Assembly (NCBI GenBank): GCA_016722705.1
Contig: JADKGN010000001.1
Coordinates: 620,001 to 684,000, forward strand
Length of the DNA stretch: 64,000 nt
Direction: 5' to 3'
Source: Candidatus Dechloromonas phosphoritropha
GTDB taxonomy: Bacteria > Pseudomonadota > Gammaproteobacteria > Burkholderiales > Rhodocyclaceae
Shown here: positions 1 through 8,367 of the stretch, one piece after another
Layout of the letters: every line of letters begins with the position of its first letter
Numbering within the stretch: position 1 is the first letter of the stretch
The notes under the pieces: model-generated
The model's input: the letters and a program-made list of their open reading frames with translations, nothing else
Databases searched by the model: none
Told to the model about the DNA's origin: nothing
Made by a program: the position numbers and the translations under genes

Positions 1-1119
1 CGCGCCCGGCACCACCGCATCCGTGGTTTCGCCCGCAGGCACAACTGGGTCGGTGCCCGGAGCCGTGGCGGGCGCCATGGCCACAGCAGCCTTGGGCTGC
101 TCAGTCGTATCGGTCTCGGTGGCGGAAGTCGCTGCGGCCCGGGACGCAGAGACGCGCAGCAGTTTCTCCCAGTTGAGTTTGCCGCGTTCATCGAAAGCGA
201 CAACGACATTACCTTCCGCCAATCGCAACCCACCGAGACTTGCCCGGTGCGCAGTGAGGTCGACACGGCCCTGTTGCAGCGACAGCGTCGCCATCGTCAG
301 CAGCGGCTCAGCGGATCCGGCAGCGCTTAGCGACAGCGAGGTCAGGTTGAGATTGACATCTTGCACGACGCCCGACAGGGTGCCTGCAGTATCGATCGCC
401 AAATCGAAGCTGGCGCCCAGATCGACCTTGCCCGCCAGTGAATCGATGGCCAGCAGGCGCGGCAGACTCCTGACCAGTGTCGCCACCTGCAGACCGCCAA
501 GCTTCAACTTGCCTTTCACGACGATCGGATTGAGCGCCAGGTCGCCGCTTGTCTCCAGTATCTCGCCGGCAGCCGTTTGTGCCGACAGCCGATAACTCGC
601 TGCCGCCTCGGGCAGACTGGACAGATTGTCGATGATGACCGACAGCGGTGCAATCTGCGCCACCAGAGGTTCGTCGTGCCAGTGGTCGGAAAACTCGATG
701 CGAGCCTCGCTCAGCGCGACGCGCTGCACGATGAAGCGCGGCAAGCCTTGGTCGACGTCGGGTTCGCTTGCCGGCAGGCGTTCGAGCAAGCTGGCAAACT
801 TGTGGCGGCCGTCCTTGTCGAGCGCGAAGTTGAGCATCGGCGCCTCCAGCCTGACTTCGGCGAAGGTCCACGCGCGGTCGATGACGCTGCGCAGCTCGAA
901 ATCAACCAGCAGCCGCTTGAAAGCCAGCAGCGGCCTGCCATCGGGGTCGGCAAATGCGAAATCGTCGACCTCGAAGCGAAACAGCAGCGGATTGAAGCGT
1001 ACCTTGCCGACGCTGACCGTGTGGCCGAGTTGCGCCGGCACCTGCTTCTCGAGCTGCCACTTGACGATCGCCGGCAGGGCGAGGAAGCCGCCGAGCAGGT
1101 ACATCGCGAAGAGAGCCAC
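1..1119 (-). CDS. DUF748/AsmA-like envelope protein, 5' part (runs off the left edge)
   Basis: An open minus-strand frame runs from about 1246 down to base 1 without a stop. It reads as one N-terminal membrane segment (around LFAMYLLGGFLALPAIV) followed by repetitive beta-rich sequence with the pattern VRFNPLLFRFEVDDF, LLVDFELRSVIDRAW and SLLERLP. That pattern is typical of DUF748/AsmA-like proteins, which sit in the inner membrane with a long periplasmic part and belong to the group thought to help lipids cross the envelope. The start is unclear: the first usable codons are GTG at 1119 and ATG at 1104, neither with a good ribosome site, while an AAGGAG lies far upstream near 1208 in front of codons that are not normal starts. 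The 3' part is outside the window. The family call is firm, the start is not. Confidence 0.75.
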   Translation of the reverse strand, partial: MALFAMYLLGGFLALPAIVKWQLEKQVPAQLGHTVSVGKVRFNPLLFRFEVDDFAFADPDGRPLLAFKRLLVDFELRSVIDRAWTFAEVRLEAPMLNFALDKDGRHKFASLLERLPASEPDVDQGLPRFIVQRVALSEARIEFSDHWHDEPLVAQIAPLSVIIDNLSSLPEAAASYRLSAQTAAGEILETSGDLALNPIVVKGKLKLGGLQVATLVRSLPRLLAIDSLAGKVDLGASFDLAIDTAGTLSGVVQDVNLNLTSLSLSAAGSAEPLLTMATLSLQQGRVDLTAHRASLGGLRLAEGNVVVAFDERGKLNWEKLLRVSASRAAATSATETDTTEQPKAAVAMAPATAPGTDPVVPAGETTDAVVPGA

Positions 1120-1505
1120 GCCGATGAGCGCAGGCTTGCTGGTGATGATGCCTCGCAGCCGGTTGGGCTTGGCTGAGGTGTTAACTACAGAGTCGATGAC
1201 TGGACGCTCCTTAATACGGGCTATCGGCGCTGGAAGGGTGCGCTATGGTGGCAGCCGAAGTCAGTGCGACCAGGCAGCCCCCCTCTTGCCCGAGCAATAG
1301 CCCGCTCCTACAACGCCACCGCGACAATTGTTCCAGAGACTGGGAAGCTGTCTGCGAAACGCCGGTCATGCCAGCACGATAGGAACCCATGATAGCCCGC
1401 TGTAGCTCTGCAGTATGCGCGTTCGTCGAAATCGGACTGACGTTCGGTGCGATACCTTTCTGAGAGAGACAGGTAACCGGTGCGGCCATCACCAGCACTG
1501 GGTGA
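1120..1505. other. Intergenic stretch, no gene recognised
   Basis: This stretch lies between the DUF748-like gene and the Tn3 transposase remnant. Frames are open on both strands, but none gives a recognisable protein. It probably holds the promoter of the minus-strand gene and the breakpoint of the transposon remnant. No repeat or strong hairpin was noticed. Confidence 0.4.
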
Positions 1506-2382
1506 ATCAAGATTTCTCCGCTGGACAATGCCGTGCCCGACGAGGCCGAGGCCCTTATGCAGCAGGCGTACAGCCTGCTGCCGCACCTGAAGATCACCGA
1601 ACTGCTGCTGGAAGTCGATGGCTGGACCGGCTTCAGCCGCCACTTCAAGCACCTCAAGAGCGGCGCGGCAGCCGAAGACCAGCACCTGCTGCTGACGACC
1701 ATTCTCGCCGATGCCATCAATCTCGGCCTCTCCAAGATGGCGGAGTCCTGCCCCGGTGTGACCTACGCCAAGCTGACGTGGTTGCAGGCGTGGCACATCC
1801 GCGACGAAACCTATTCGGCGGGTTTAGCCGAGCTGGTCAACAGCCAGTTTCGCCAACCCTTCGCCGCCTACTGGGGCGAAGGCACCACGTCGTCATCGGA
1901 CAGCCAGAACTTCAAGGCCGGCGGCCGTGGCCAAGCTGCCGGCCAGGTAAATCTGAAGTATGGTCAGGAACCGGGCGTGCAGTTCTACACCCACATCTCC
2001 GACCAGTACGCGCCGTTCCACACCAAGGTCATCAACGCCACGGTGCGCGACGCCACCCACGTCCTGGACGGGCTGCTACACCACGGAATCCGACCTGCGC
2101 ATCGATGAGCACTACACCGACACGGCGGGCTTCACCGATCACCTGTTCGCACTGATGCACCTTCTGGGCTTCCACTTCGCGCCGCGCATCCGCGATCTGG
2201 CCGACAAGCGCCTGTATATCCACGGCGGCGCCAAACAGTACCCGACGCTCGCCGGCCTGATCGGCGGCAACGTCAACGTGAAGCACATTCGCGCCCATTG
2301 GGACGAAATCCTGCGATTGGCCGCCTCGATCAAGCAGGGCACGGTGACGGCCTCGCTGATGCTGCGCAAGCTCGGCAGCTAG
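1506..2382 (+). pseudogene. tnpA: Tn3-family transposase tnpA remnant (Tn21/Tn501 type), frameshifted and truncated
   Basis: The reading frame entering at 1506 (ISPLDNAVPDEAEAL, then LLPHLKITELLLEVDGWTGF) matches the central part of Tn3-family TnpA. It includes AESCPGVTYAKLTWLQAWHIRDETY and HISDQYAPFHTKVINATVRD in the catalytic region, though only short pieces are quoted here. At about 2075-2085 the frame shifts, and the other frame continues with ESDLRIDEHYTDTAGFTDHL and EILRLAASIKQGTVTASLML, ending LRKLGS and a stop at 2382. A full TnpA has close to 990 residues, so both the N-terminal part and the last 150 or so residues are missing. Together with the terminal repeat at 2507-2544 this is a dead end of a Tn21-like transposon. 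Confidence 0.9.
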
Positions 2383-2416
2383 GACTGGAGACAGCTTTGC
2401 CGATACGGGCGACCTG

Positions 2417-2477
2417 TTCGTACAGGAGATTTTTGAGTGTTCGGTTATTCATGCCGTTGTTCTAACGACTGTACGAA
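2417..2477. repeat. 9-bp inverted repeat next to the Tn3 end
   Basis: TTCGTACAG at 2417-2425 is repeated inverted as CTGTACGAA at 2469-2477, between the tnpA remnant and the terminal repeat. It could be a leftover recombination or resolution site, or chance. No resolvase gene is visible. Confidence 0.35.
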
Positions 2478-2506
2478 TGTTTGGCAAGATGCGGCACTGT
2501 TACCGG

Positions 2507-2544
2507 CTTAACGTGCTTTATTTTCCGTTTTCTGAGACGACCCC
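2507..2544. repeat. 38-bp terminal inverted repeat of a Tn21/Tn501-type transposon
   Basis: Read on the minus strand from 2544, the sequence begins GGGGTCGTCTCAGAAAACGG and continues through AAAATAAAGCACG. This is the known outer end of Tn21/Tn501-group elements with about one change near the inner end (GTTAAG for GCTAAG). It lies where the tnpA-side end is expected. The partner end is not present intact in the window, so no target duplication can be checked. Confidence 0.85.
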
Positions 2545-2647
2545 CTCGTAGGCGCGCAGCAACGCCTATCCCGGCTCTTCTGGCAGTTGTCGAGACTCCT
2601 GTGGGTACCTGAACCAGCCGTGATGCTCGGCCTCGATGAGTCCCCGC

Positions 2648-4459
2648 TCAATCCTTCTGCGCAATTCCCGCTGGCAGCGCCACCTTGGCGATCCGTTTCG
2701 CCAGGGTGTAGATCCTGCGCATGTGATCAACAAAAGACATCTGCAGGCGTACCAGATCGAGGTAGTCTGGATCATCGGCCCGGAGCAGTGTCGCTTTTCT
2801 TTCCAGCAAGCGCTCGCTCAGATCACGGAAATGAGTTTTCATGATCATCACCGATTCAGCCGCTGTCTGATCATTGTCGCGAATGGCCTTTACCGCCAGT
2901 TCCACGGATTCCACGGTCGACAAATAGAGGTCCCACAGCAGTGCCTGCGTCTCGCTTCCAGAGGTAGATTTTATCTTGGCTCGCTTGTGGGCCAGGGCGA
3001 CGATGTCGGTCTCGATGACGTCGGCCAGACTTTCGATGTTGTCTGTCGCGACCATCAACTGCTGCATTTCCGCGCTTTCATCTTCCGTCAGGTGGCCGAC
3101 GCGAATCCTGGCCAGATAGCGGAGAATTTCCGCCTCGAGGATATCAACCTGGTCATCACGACGGGCGATGCTCTCAATGCGCTCAAGGTCACCCTCCTTG
3201 AGGGCTGGTCCCACATCCTTCAGCATGCCGAGCGTGATCTCGCCAACCCGTCCCAGTTCCAGACGGACCGCCTGCAGCGCCACCGATGGTGCCGCGAGGG
3301 CTGCCTCATCAAGGTAGCGCGGCTGGACGATCACTCCCAGCGGCAGTTTTCGGTCCGGTACCAGCCGCTCGGCGGCCTTGGCGAACCAGCCGGTGAAGCC
3401 GATGAAGAGCACGGTGTTGAGCACGTTGAACAGGGTGTTCGCGTTGGCAATCTGTCGCGGCACTTCGGCCGCCGCCCTGGCTGCCCCTTGCAGCTCCGGG
3501 CTGGCTGGGGAAACCCAGACCGCCAGGTCCACCAACAGCCAGATCACCGGCAGCCAGATCAGGGTGCCAAGGACATTGAAGGCAACATGCACCACCGACG
3601 CACGCGTCGCCTCTGCCGACTTGCTGCTCAAAATACCCATGAAAGCCGTTGTCACGGCGGTGCCGATGTTGGCGCCAAGTGCCAGCGCGATTCCGGCCGG
3701 CAGTGCCAGTAGGCCTTCGCTGGCCATGGCGATGGCAATGCCGACCGTGGCAGCCGAGGACTGCACTATGGCGGTGAACAGCGCGCCGGCGGCGATACCT
3801 GCGAGCGGGTTTTCGAGTCCTTTCAGGATTGCCAGGAAAGGCTCGTAGGTGCGCAGCGGTGTCATCCCGCTACTCATCAGACCCATGCCATAGAACACCA
3901 GTCCGATACCCATGAGCATCATGCCGTAGTACTTCACTTTCTCGCGCTTGGCGCTGAACATCATGAAGAAGCCGATGGCGATCGGGGCGAGCGAATAGGC
4001 GGACAGGTTGAAGGCCAGCAGCTGTGCGGTCACGGTGCTGCCGATGTTGGCGCCCATGATCACCCCGACCGATTGCCCCAGAGTCATGAAACCGGCGCTG
4101 ATGAAGCCGACGACCAGCAGCGTGGTGACCGTCGAGGAATTGAGCACACCGGTGACGAATGCACCGGTCAGGGCACCGGTAAAACGATTGGTCGTGAGCT
4201 TTGCGAGCACCATCTTCAAGGCCTGTCCGGCGGCTTTCTTCATGCCTTCCGACAACAACTGCAGGCCGCCGAGAAACAGCGCCAGTCCACCGAAAAGACC
4301 TAGCAACAACTGCACCCAGTCCGGCGACGCCGGGTTGACGTCCACCTCTACGGCAAACGCTGAAAAGGCGATCGCCAGCAGCAGCACCGGCAGAGCGATA
4401 CGCAGCAGCTGGAAACCGAGGCTCTGGAAGGCATGGGCTTCAATGGGCAATGATCTCAT
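2648..4459 (-). CDS. Na+/phosphate symporter family protein with PhoU-like C-terminal domain
   Basis: A protein of about 603 residues. The first half has two repeated blocks of membrane segments with the Na/Pi-cotransporter signature (LSEGMKKAAGQALK, GVLNSSTVTTLLVVGFI and, later, TAIVQSSAATVGIAIAMA), including the paired QSS/NSS motifs. From about residue 390 the tail is helical and PhoU-like. Members move phosphate into the cell with sodium, and the PhoU-like part is thought to regulate flux. Two Met codons are possible; the second (4459, MRSLPIEAH) is preferred because AAGGA sits just upstream. It lies downstream of the frd operon on the same strand, separated by a 215-base gap holding a strong palindrome. 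Confidence 0.9.
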   Translation of the reverse strand: MRSLPIEAHAFQSLGFQLLRIALPVLLLAIAFSAFAVEVDVNPASPDWVQLLLGLFGGLALFLGGLQLLSEGMKKAAGQALKMVLAKLTTNRFTGALTGAFVTGVLNSSTVTTLLVVGFISAGFMTLGQSVGVIMGANIGSTVTAQLLAFNLSAYSLAPIAIGFFMMFSAKREKVKYYGMMLMGIGLVFYGMGLMSSGMTPLRTYEPFLAILKGLENPLAGIAAGALFTAIVQSSAATVGIAIAMASEGLLALPAGIALALGANIGTAVTTAFMGILSSKSAEATRASVVHVAFNVLGTLIWLPVIWLLVDLAVWVSPASPELQGAARAAAEVPRQIANANTLFNVLNTVLFIGFTGWFAKAAERLVPDRKLPLGVIVQPRYLDEAALAAPSVALQAVRLELGRVGEITLGMLKDVGPALKEGDLERIESIARRDDQVDILEAEILRYLARIRVGHLTEDESAEMQQLMVATDNIESLADVIETDIVALAHKRAKIKSTSGSETQALLWDLYLSTVESVELAVKAIRDNDQTAAESVMIMKTHFRDLSERLLERKATLLRADDPDYLDLVRLQMSFVDHMRRIYTLAKRIAKVALPAGIAQKD

Positions 4460-4599
4460 CGCTATCCTTTGCATTCACTCGGTGGCGGGGAAACAAGACT
4501 CACAAAAGACACACAAACCTTGCCGCGGGCGCAAGAGTGCTCCGTGGCAGCATGGAACATCCAGTGGCGGTGTCAAGAGTATAGGGGCCTGAGATGCAG

Positions 4600-4635
4600 T
4601 GGAACAATTATGGAAAGCTTTCCATAACTGTTCCA
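4600..4635. promoter_or_regulatory. 36-bp near-perfect palindrome upstream of the phosphate symporter gene
   Basis: Two 18-base arms, TGGAACAATTATGGAAAG and CTTTCCATAACTGTTCCA, meet without a loop at AAGCTT and differ at one position. There is no T-run on either side, so it does not look like a Rho-independent terminator. A dyad of this size between frdD and the symporter gene is more like the operator of a dimeric regulator. The regulator cannot be named from sequence; the site does not resemble a Pho box. Confidence 0.55.
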
Positions 4636-4689
4636 TTGCTCCCAGAACCCCAAATTTCGCAAACCGATTAAATCAGCGCTTCCTTAAGG

Positions 4690-5040
4690 CTAGATCGTCA
4701 GCAGCGCATATCCAGCGCAGACGGTTCCCAGTAGTGCAAAGCCGTAGGAAAAAAACTTGACCACGCTCACCGCGTGCACGCCAAAATCGTGCAGCAGGAT
4801 GGCGATACGATGCATCGCATGCCACAAGAACAACGACACCACAGCGAACAAAACAATCTTGCCCACCCAGTTCTGCGCAAACGCCAGCATGTGTCCATAG
4901 CTCATCGTGTCGGGCCCGAAGAGCAGTCCGAACGGCACCGCGATGCCGGTGATGATAACCAGCGCCGGACCGATCAGCGCTGCCAGCATTCCACCGGCGC
5001 CGAACAGCGACCAGAGGATCGGTTCGTTGGAGCGCTTCAT
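4690..5040 (-). CDS. frdD: fumarate reductase membrane subunit FrdD
   Basis: A 116-residue hydrophobic protein with three membrane helices. It aligns with E. coli FrdD from KRSNEPILWSLFGAGGM through SYGHMLAFAQNWVGK to LWHAMHRIAILLHDFGVH. It anchors the FrdAB catalytic pair to the inner face of the membrane and helps form the quinol site. Its ATG overlaps the frdC stop (ATGA), implying coupled translation. A longer in-frame start further upstream would lie inside frdC and is not needed. It is the last gene of the operon. Confidence 0.92.
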   Translation of the reverse strand: MKRSNEPILWSLFGAGGMLAALIGPALVIITGIAVPFGLLFGPDTMSYGHMLAFAQNWVGKIVLFAVVSLFLWHAMHRIAILLHDFGVHAVSVVKFFSYGFALLGTVCAGYALLTI

Positions 5041-5435
5041 GGATTCATCCTCCACACGAGCGAAAGCACCGCCAGACATGCGACCACCGCCGCAGCGATT
5101 CCGGTTCCGGTGATCACCCCCGGCTGCACCTGCTTGCCGCCGACGAACATCACCGGCATGGTTAAGGGCATGGTTTTGAACCAACTCCAGGTGTGATAGA
5201 TCAAGGTTGCCAGCACGACCAGGTGAAACACTAGCGACAGCGGGCTTTGCAGAGCCTGCAGCCAGCCGTCGAACGCGGCTTCGCCCTGACTGAGCCGCAC
5301 CAGCCCGACAAGCAGCACCACCGCATAGGCGACGACGAACACCGCCGTGACTTCACGTACCATGTAGTGCATGTAATACGTATTTCGCCACCACCACCCA
5401 TCCATTGGCCGGACATAGGGATGCCGATTGCTCAT
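5037..5435 (-). CDS. frdC: fumarate reductase membrane subunit FrdC
   Basis: A 132-residue protein with three membrane helices that matches FrdC in RHPYVRPMDGWWWRN, YYMHYMVREVTAVFVV and LIYHTWSWFKTMP. With FrdD it forms the membrane anchor and quinol-binding part of quinol:fumarate reductase. The start MSNRHPY is chosen because GGAGG lies eight bases upstream; an earlier Met overlaps the end of frdA and lacks this support. The gene ends in a four-base overlap with frdD. Confidence 0.92.
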   Translation of the reverse strand: MSNRHPYVRPMDGWWWRNTYYMHYMVREVTAVFVVAYAVVLLVGLVRLSQGEAAFDGWLQALQSPLSLVFHLVVLATLIYHTWSWFKTMPLTMPVMFVGGKQVQPGVITGTGIAAAVVACLAVLSLVWRMNP

Positions 5436-5454
5436 TTGTATGCCTCCTTCGCTA

Positions 5455-7251
5455 TCAGTCATTGGTTGCTCCCTGTTTTTTACCTTCCACCTCGGCCTGC
5501 ACGCCGGCGGCGCCGTAGGCGCGCGTGCCCGGCCTGGACTTGGTAATTTTCACGTCGCCGTACGCGATGCGCGACGGACCGTCACCGGTGTAGAAAGCCA
5601 GCGTGTGCTTGAGGTAGTTGACATCATCGCGCTTTTCGAAACCGTCCAGGCGCTGATGCGAGCCGCGCGATTCCTTGCGGTGGATCGCGGATTGAACGAT
5701 CGCTTCTGCCACATCGAGCAGATAGCCGAGCTCGATCGCGAGCAGCCAATCGGTGTTGTAGACCTTGGACTTGTCGTCGACCTTCAGATTCTTGTAGCGC
5801 TGCCTGAGCTCGCCAATCTTGTCGCAGGTTGCCTGCATGCTCGTCGCGCGGCGATAGATGCCGCAGCCGCTTTCCATGCTCTTGGCCATCTCGTTGCGCA
5901 ATACTGCGATCTTCTCCGTGCCGTCGGGCCTGTTGACGATGCTCAGGGTGCGGGCCTGCACCGCTTCGGCCTGTTTTTCCAGCGCGCCCGGATTGTCGAT
6001 CGTCACCGACTTGGCGAAATTGGCTGCCTCGACGCCTGCGACTTTGCCGAAGACAATGATTTCGGTCAGGGAATTCGATCCGAGCCGGTTGGCGCCGTGG
6101 ATGCCGATGCTCGAGCATTCGCCGACCGAATACAGGCCCGGCAGCGAGGAAGCGGTCTTGCCATCGGCCAAGATGCCGCCCATGGTGTAGTGCACTCCGG
6201 GCAGCACCGGGATGCACTCGCGCGCCGGATCGATGCCCATGAATTCTTGGGCCAGTTCGTAGATTTGCGGCAGGCGCTCGCGCAGCTTCGCTTCTCCCAG
6301 GTGGCGCAGATCCAGGTTCACCACCGAGCCGAACTTGCCTTCGATGGTTCTGCCGTTTTGCTGTTCATGCCAGAACGCCTGGCTCAGGCGGTCGCGGGGG
6401 CCGAGTTCCATGAACTTGTTGCGTGGCTTGTCTTCAGCCGGCCCCAGACCATAATCCTGCAGGTAGCGGTAGCCGTCCTTGTTCAGCAGGAATCCGCCTT
6501 CGCCGCGGCAAGCCTCGGTGAACAACAGACCGGTGCGCGGCATGCAGGTCGGGTGATATTGCATGAATTCCATGTCGCGCAGCGGCACGCCGTGGCGGTA
6601 GGCAAGCGCCATGCCGTCGCCGGTGACGATGCCACCGTTGGTGTTCTCGCGGAACACGCGCCCGGTGCCGCCAGTGGCGATAATCACCGCTTTCGCCTCG
6701 ATCAGCCGGAACTCGCCAGTGGCAATTTCAATTACCACTGCGCCCTGGCAGCGCCCATCCTCGACCACCAGGTCGACGCAGAAATGCTCGTCGAAGCGCT
6801 TGATCGACGGGTATTTGATCGAAGTCTGGAAAAGCGCGTGCAGCATGTGAAAGCCGGTTTTGTCGGCGGCAAACCAGGTACGCTCGATCTTCATGCCACC
6901 GAAAGCGCGCACGTTGACATGTCCGTCTTCGGTGCGGTTCCACGGGCAGCCCCAGTGCTCCATCTGCACCAGTTCTTCGTGCGCGTGGGCGACGAAATAC
7001 TCGACGACGTCCTGCTCACACAGCCAGTCGCCCCCTCCCACCGTGTCGTTGAAATGGTACTCCAGGTCGTCGTCAGACCGCGTCACTGCGGCGGCCCCGC
7101 CCTCTGCCGCCACGGTATGGCTGCGCATCGGGTAGACCTTGGAGATCAGCGCGATTTTCAGTTTCGGGTCAGTTTCGGCAACAGCGATTGCCGCCCGTAA
7201 TCCGCCGCCGCCCGCTCCCACGATTGCCACATCAGCCTTGAATACTTCCAC
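5455..7251 (-). CDS. frdA: fumarate reductase flavoprotein subunit FrdA
   Basis: A 598-residue flavoprotein that follows E. coli FrdA closely over its whole length. The FAD-binding GAGGGG is at residues 12-17, the covalent FAD histidine is H45 in RSHTVAAEGG, and substrate-site stretches such as DMEFMQYHPT and HGANRLGSNSL are present. It reduces fumarate to succinate in anaerobic respiration and can run in reverse. The start codon is GTG, set by a GGAGGT just upstream. It lies 12 bases after frdB and 19 before frdC. The anchor subunits are of the Frd rather than the Sdh type, which argues for fumarate reductase rather than succinate dehydrogenase. Confidence 0.96.
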   Translation of the reverse strand: MEVFKADVAIVGAGGGGLRAAIAVAETDPKLKIALISKVYPMRSHTVAAEGGAAAVTRSDDDLEYHFNDTVGGGDWLCEQDVVEYFVAHAHEELVQMEHWGCPWNRTEDGHVNVRAFGGMKIERTWFAADKTGFHMLHALFQTSIKYPSIKRFDEHFCVDLVVEDGRCQGAVVIEIATGEFRLIEAKAVIIATGGTGRVFRENTNGGIVTGDGMALAYRHGVPLRDMEFMQYHPTCMPRTGLLFTEACRGEGGFLLNKDGYRYLQDYGLGPAEDKPRNKFMELGPRDRLSQAFWHEQQNGRTIEGKFGSVVNLDLRHLGEAKLRERLPQIYELAQEFMGIDPARECIPVLPGVHYTMGGILADGKTASSLPGLYSVGECSSIGIHGANRLGSNSLTEIIVFGKVAGVEAANFAKSVTIDNPGALEKQAEAVQARTLSIVNRPDGTEKIAVLRNEMAKSMESGCGIYRRATSMQATCDKIGELRQRYKNLKVDDKSKVYNTDWLLAIELGYLLDVAEAIVQSAIHRKESRGSHQRLDGFEKRDDVNYLKHTLAFYTGDGPSRIAYGDVKITKSRPGTRAYGAAGVQAEVEGKKQGATND

Positions 7252-7263
7252 TGTCTACCTCCA

Positions 7264-7995
7264 TTAATCCGGAGAAAAATAGTCCAAGCTGCTCTTGATC
7301 TTGTACATATTGATCGCCTTGGCTGGATCGACTTGTTTCGGACAGACCACGGAGCAATAGCCTATGGCGGTACAGCCCCATACCCCATCCGCTTCGTTTA
7401 CCGATTCCATGCGCTGTTCGCGACCACCGTCACGGGAATCGTCGTTGTACCGATGCAAAATGGCCATGTGTCCGGAGCCGATGAATTTCTCATTCATCCC
7501 GTACTGCGGACAGGCGGCATAGCAGAGCATGCAGTTGATGCACCCGCTGAATTGATGGTAGCGATCCAGTTGTTGCGGCGTCTGCAGATACTCTCCCTGA
7601 TCTAGCCCACGCGGTTCTTTCGGGATGAGGTAAGGCTTGATGCCTTCGAGCCTTTTTACATACCCCTCGACCCCCACCACAAGGTCGCGCTCGATCGGAA
7701 AGTGCGCGAGCGCCTCGATCCGCACCTTGCCCGGATGGCAGTCGCGCAGAAAAGTCCGGCAAGCGAGCTTGGGCACTCCATCGATCATCATGCCGCAGCT
7801 ACCGCAAATCGCCATCCGGCACGACCAGCGAAAGCTGAGGGTTTCGTCCAGATCGTCCTTTATATATTGCAGCCCCTGCAGCACCGACCAGTCGTCGCTG
7901 TACGCTACTTTGTAGGTCTGGGAGAAGGGTTTCTCGTCCTGTTCCGGAAGGTAACGCAGGACTTCAATATCGATTGTTTTGTTGCTTTCAGTCAT
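7264..7995 (-). CDS. frdB: fumarate reductase iron-sulfur subunit FrdB
   Basis: A 243-residue protein carrying all three cluster motifs of the family: C59, C64, C67 and C79 for [2Fe-2S], C152, C155, C158 and C162 for [4Fe-4S], and C208, C214 and C218 for [3Fe-4S]. It passes electrons from the membrane quinol site to the FrdA flavin. It is the first gene of the operon; in E. coli frdA comes first, so the order B-A-C-D is a rearrangement. The ATG at 7995 follows a short gap after a small unknown gene on the same strand. Confidence 0.95.
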   Translation of the reverse strand: MTESNKTIDIEVLRYLPEQDEKPFSQTYKVAYSDDWSVLQGLQYIKDDLDETLSFRWSCRMAICGSCGMMIDGVPKLACRTFLRDCHPGKVRIEALAHFPIERDLVVGVEGYVKRLEGIKPYLIPKEPRGLDQGEYLQTPQQLDRYHQFSGCINCMLCYAACPQYGMNEKFIGSGHMAILHRYNDDSRDGGREQRMESVNEADGVWGCTAIGYCSVVCPKQVDPAKAINMYKIKSSLDYFSPD

Positions 7996-8019
7996 TTTGA
8001 TATACCTCTGGCGTTTGTG

Positions 8020-8367
8020 CTATTTCCTCTGGATGAGAACAGGATCTGTCGGAGCAGTTACGCGAAGCGCTGCGAGGGCCGTGTTCTTGCTCATACAGTA
8101 GAAGGCGGCGTTTTGGCGCCCATAATCGCCGTTTGTCGCAAGCCAGCAGCGCAATTGTAGGCACGAGGCGATGAATTTCAGGCGGTATTCGGCAAGCTGT
8201 GCAAAATGCCTCCGATTAAGCACCGCCCTGCGATAAATCGCAAAGGTGCGCCGAACCCAGATGCCGGCAGCGGCCAACCCATCGCGTGGCAGGGGGAACT
8301 CGATACGCGACACCTCGGCACACCGCGCGGATCGTCCGTCGTCGGCACTCGCGGCGTTATTTTTCAT
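8020..8367 (-). CDS. small protein of unknown function, coupled to the DUF3330 gene
   Basis: A 115-codon frame starting at ATG 8367, which overlaps the stop of the preceding gene by a few bases. The sequence is Arg-rich with a central stretch IYRRAVLNRRHFAQLAEYRL and no membrane segment. I do not recognise a family. The overlap and the ordinary composition make a real gene plausible. It lies directly upstream of frdB and could be cotranscribed. The frame also stays open upstream of 8367, where it is only a shadow of the DUF3330 gene. Confidence 0.4.
   Translation of the reverse strand: MKNNAASADDGRSARCAEVSRIEFPLPRDGLAAAGIWVRRTFAIYRRAVLNRRHFAQLAEYRLKFIASCLQLRCWLATNGDYGRQNAAFYCMSKNTALAALRVTAPTDPVLIQRK

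Noticed and set aside
1211..1796. Two minus-strand frames opposite the Tn3 transposase remnant and its left flank
   Set aside because: Most of their length is antisense to tnpA; the rest shows no family features.
2636..3712. 358-codon plus-strand frame opposite the phosphate symporter
   Set aside because: Shadow of the symporter gene; composition is unlike a real protein.
5428..7200. Long plus-strand frame of 590 codons opposite frdA
   Set aside because: It is the mirror of the frdA codon bias on the other strand; the product has no family features and frdA is certain.
4690..7995. Succinate dehydrogenase sdhCDAB
   Set aside because: The membrane subunits match FrdC and FrdD (RHPYVRPM, KRSNEP...GLLFGPD) rather than SdhC/SdhD, and the iron-sulfur subunit is Frd-like.
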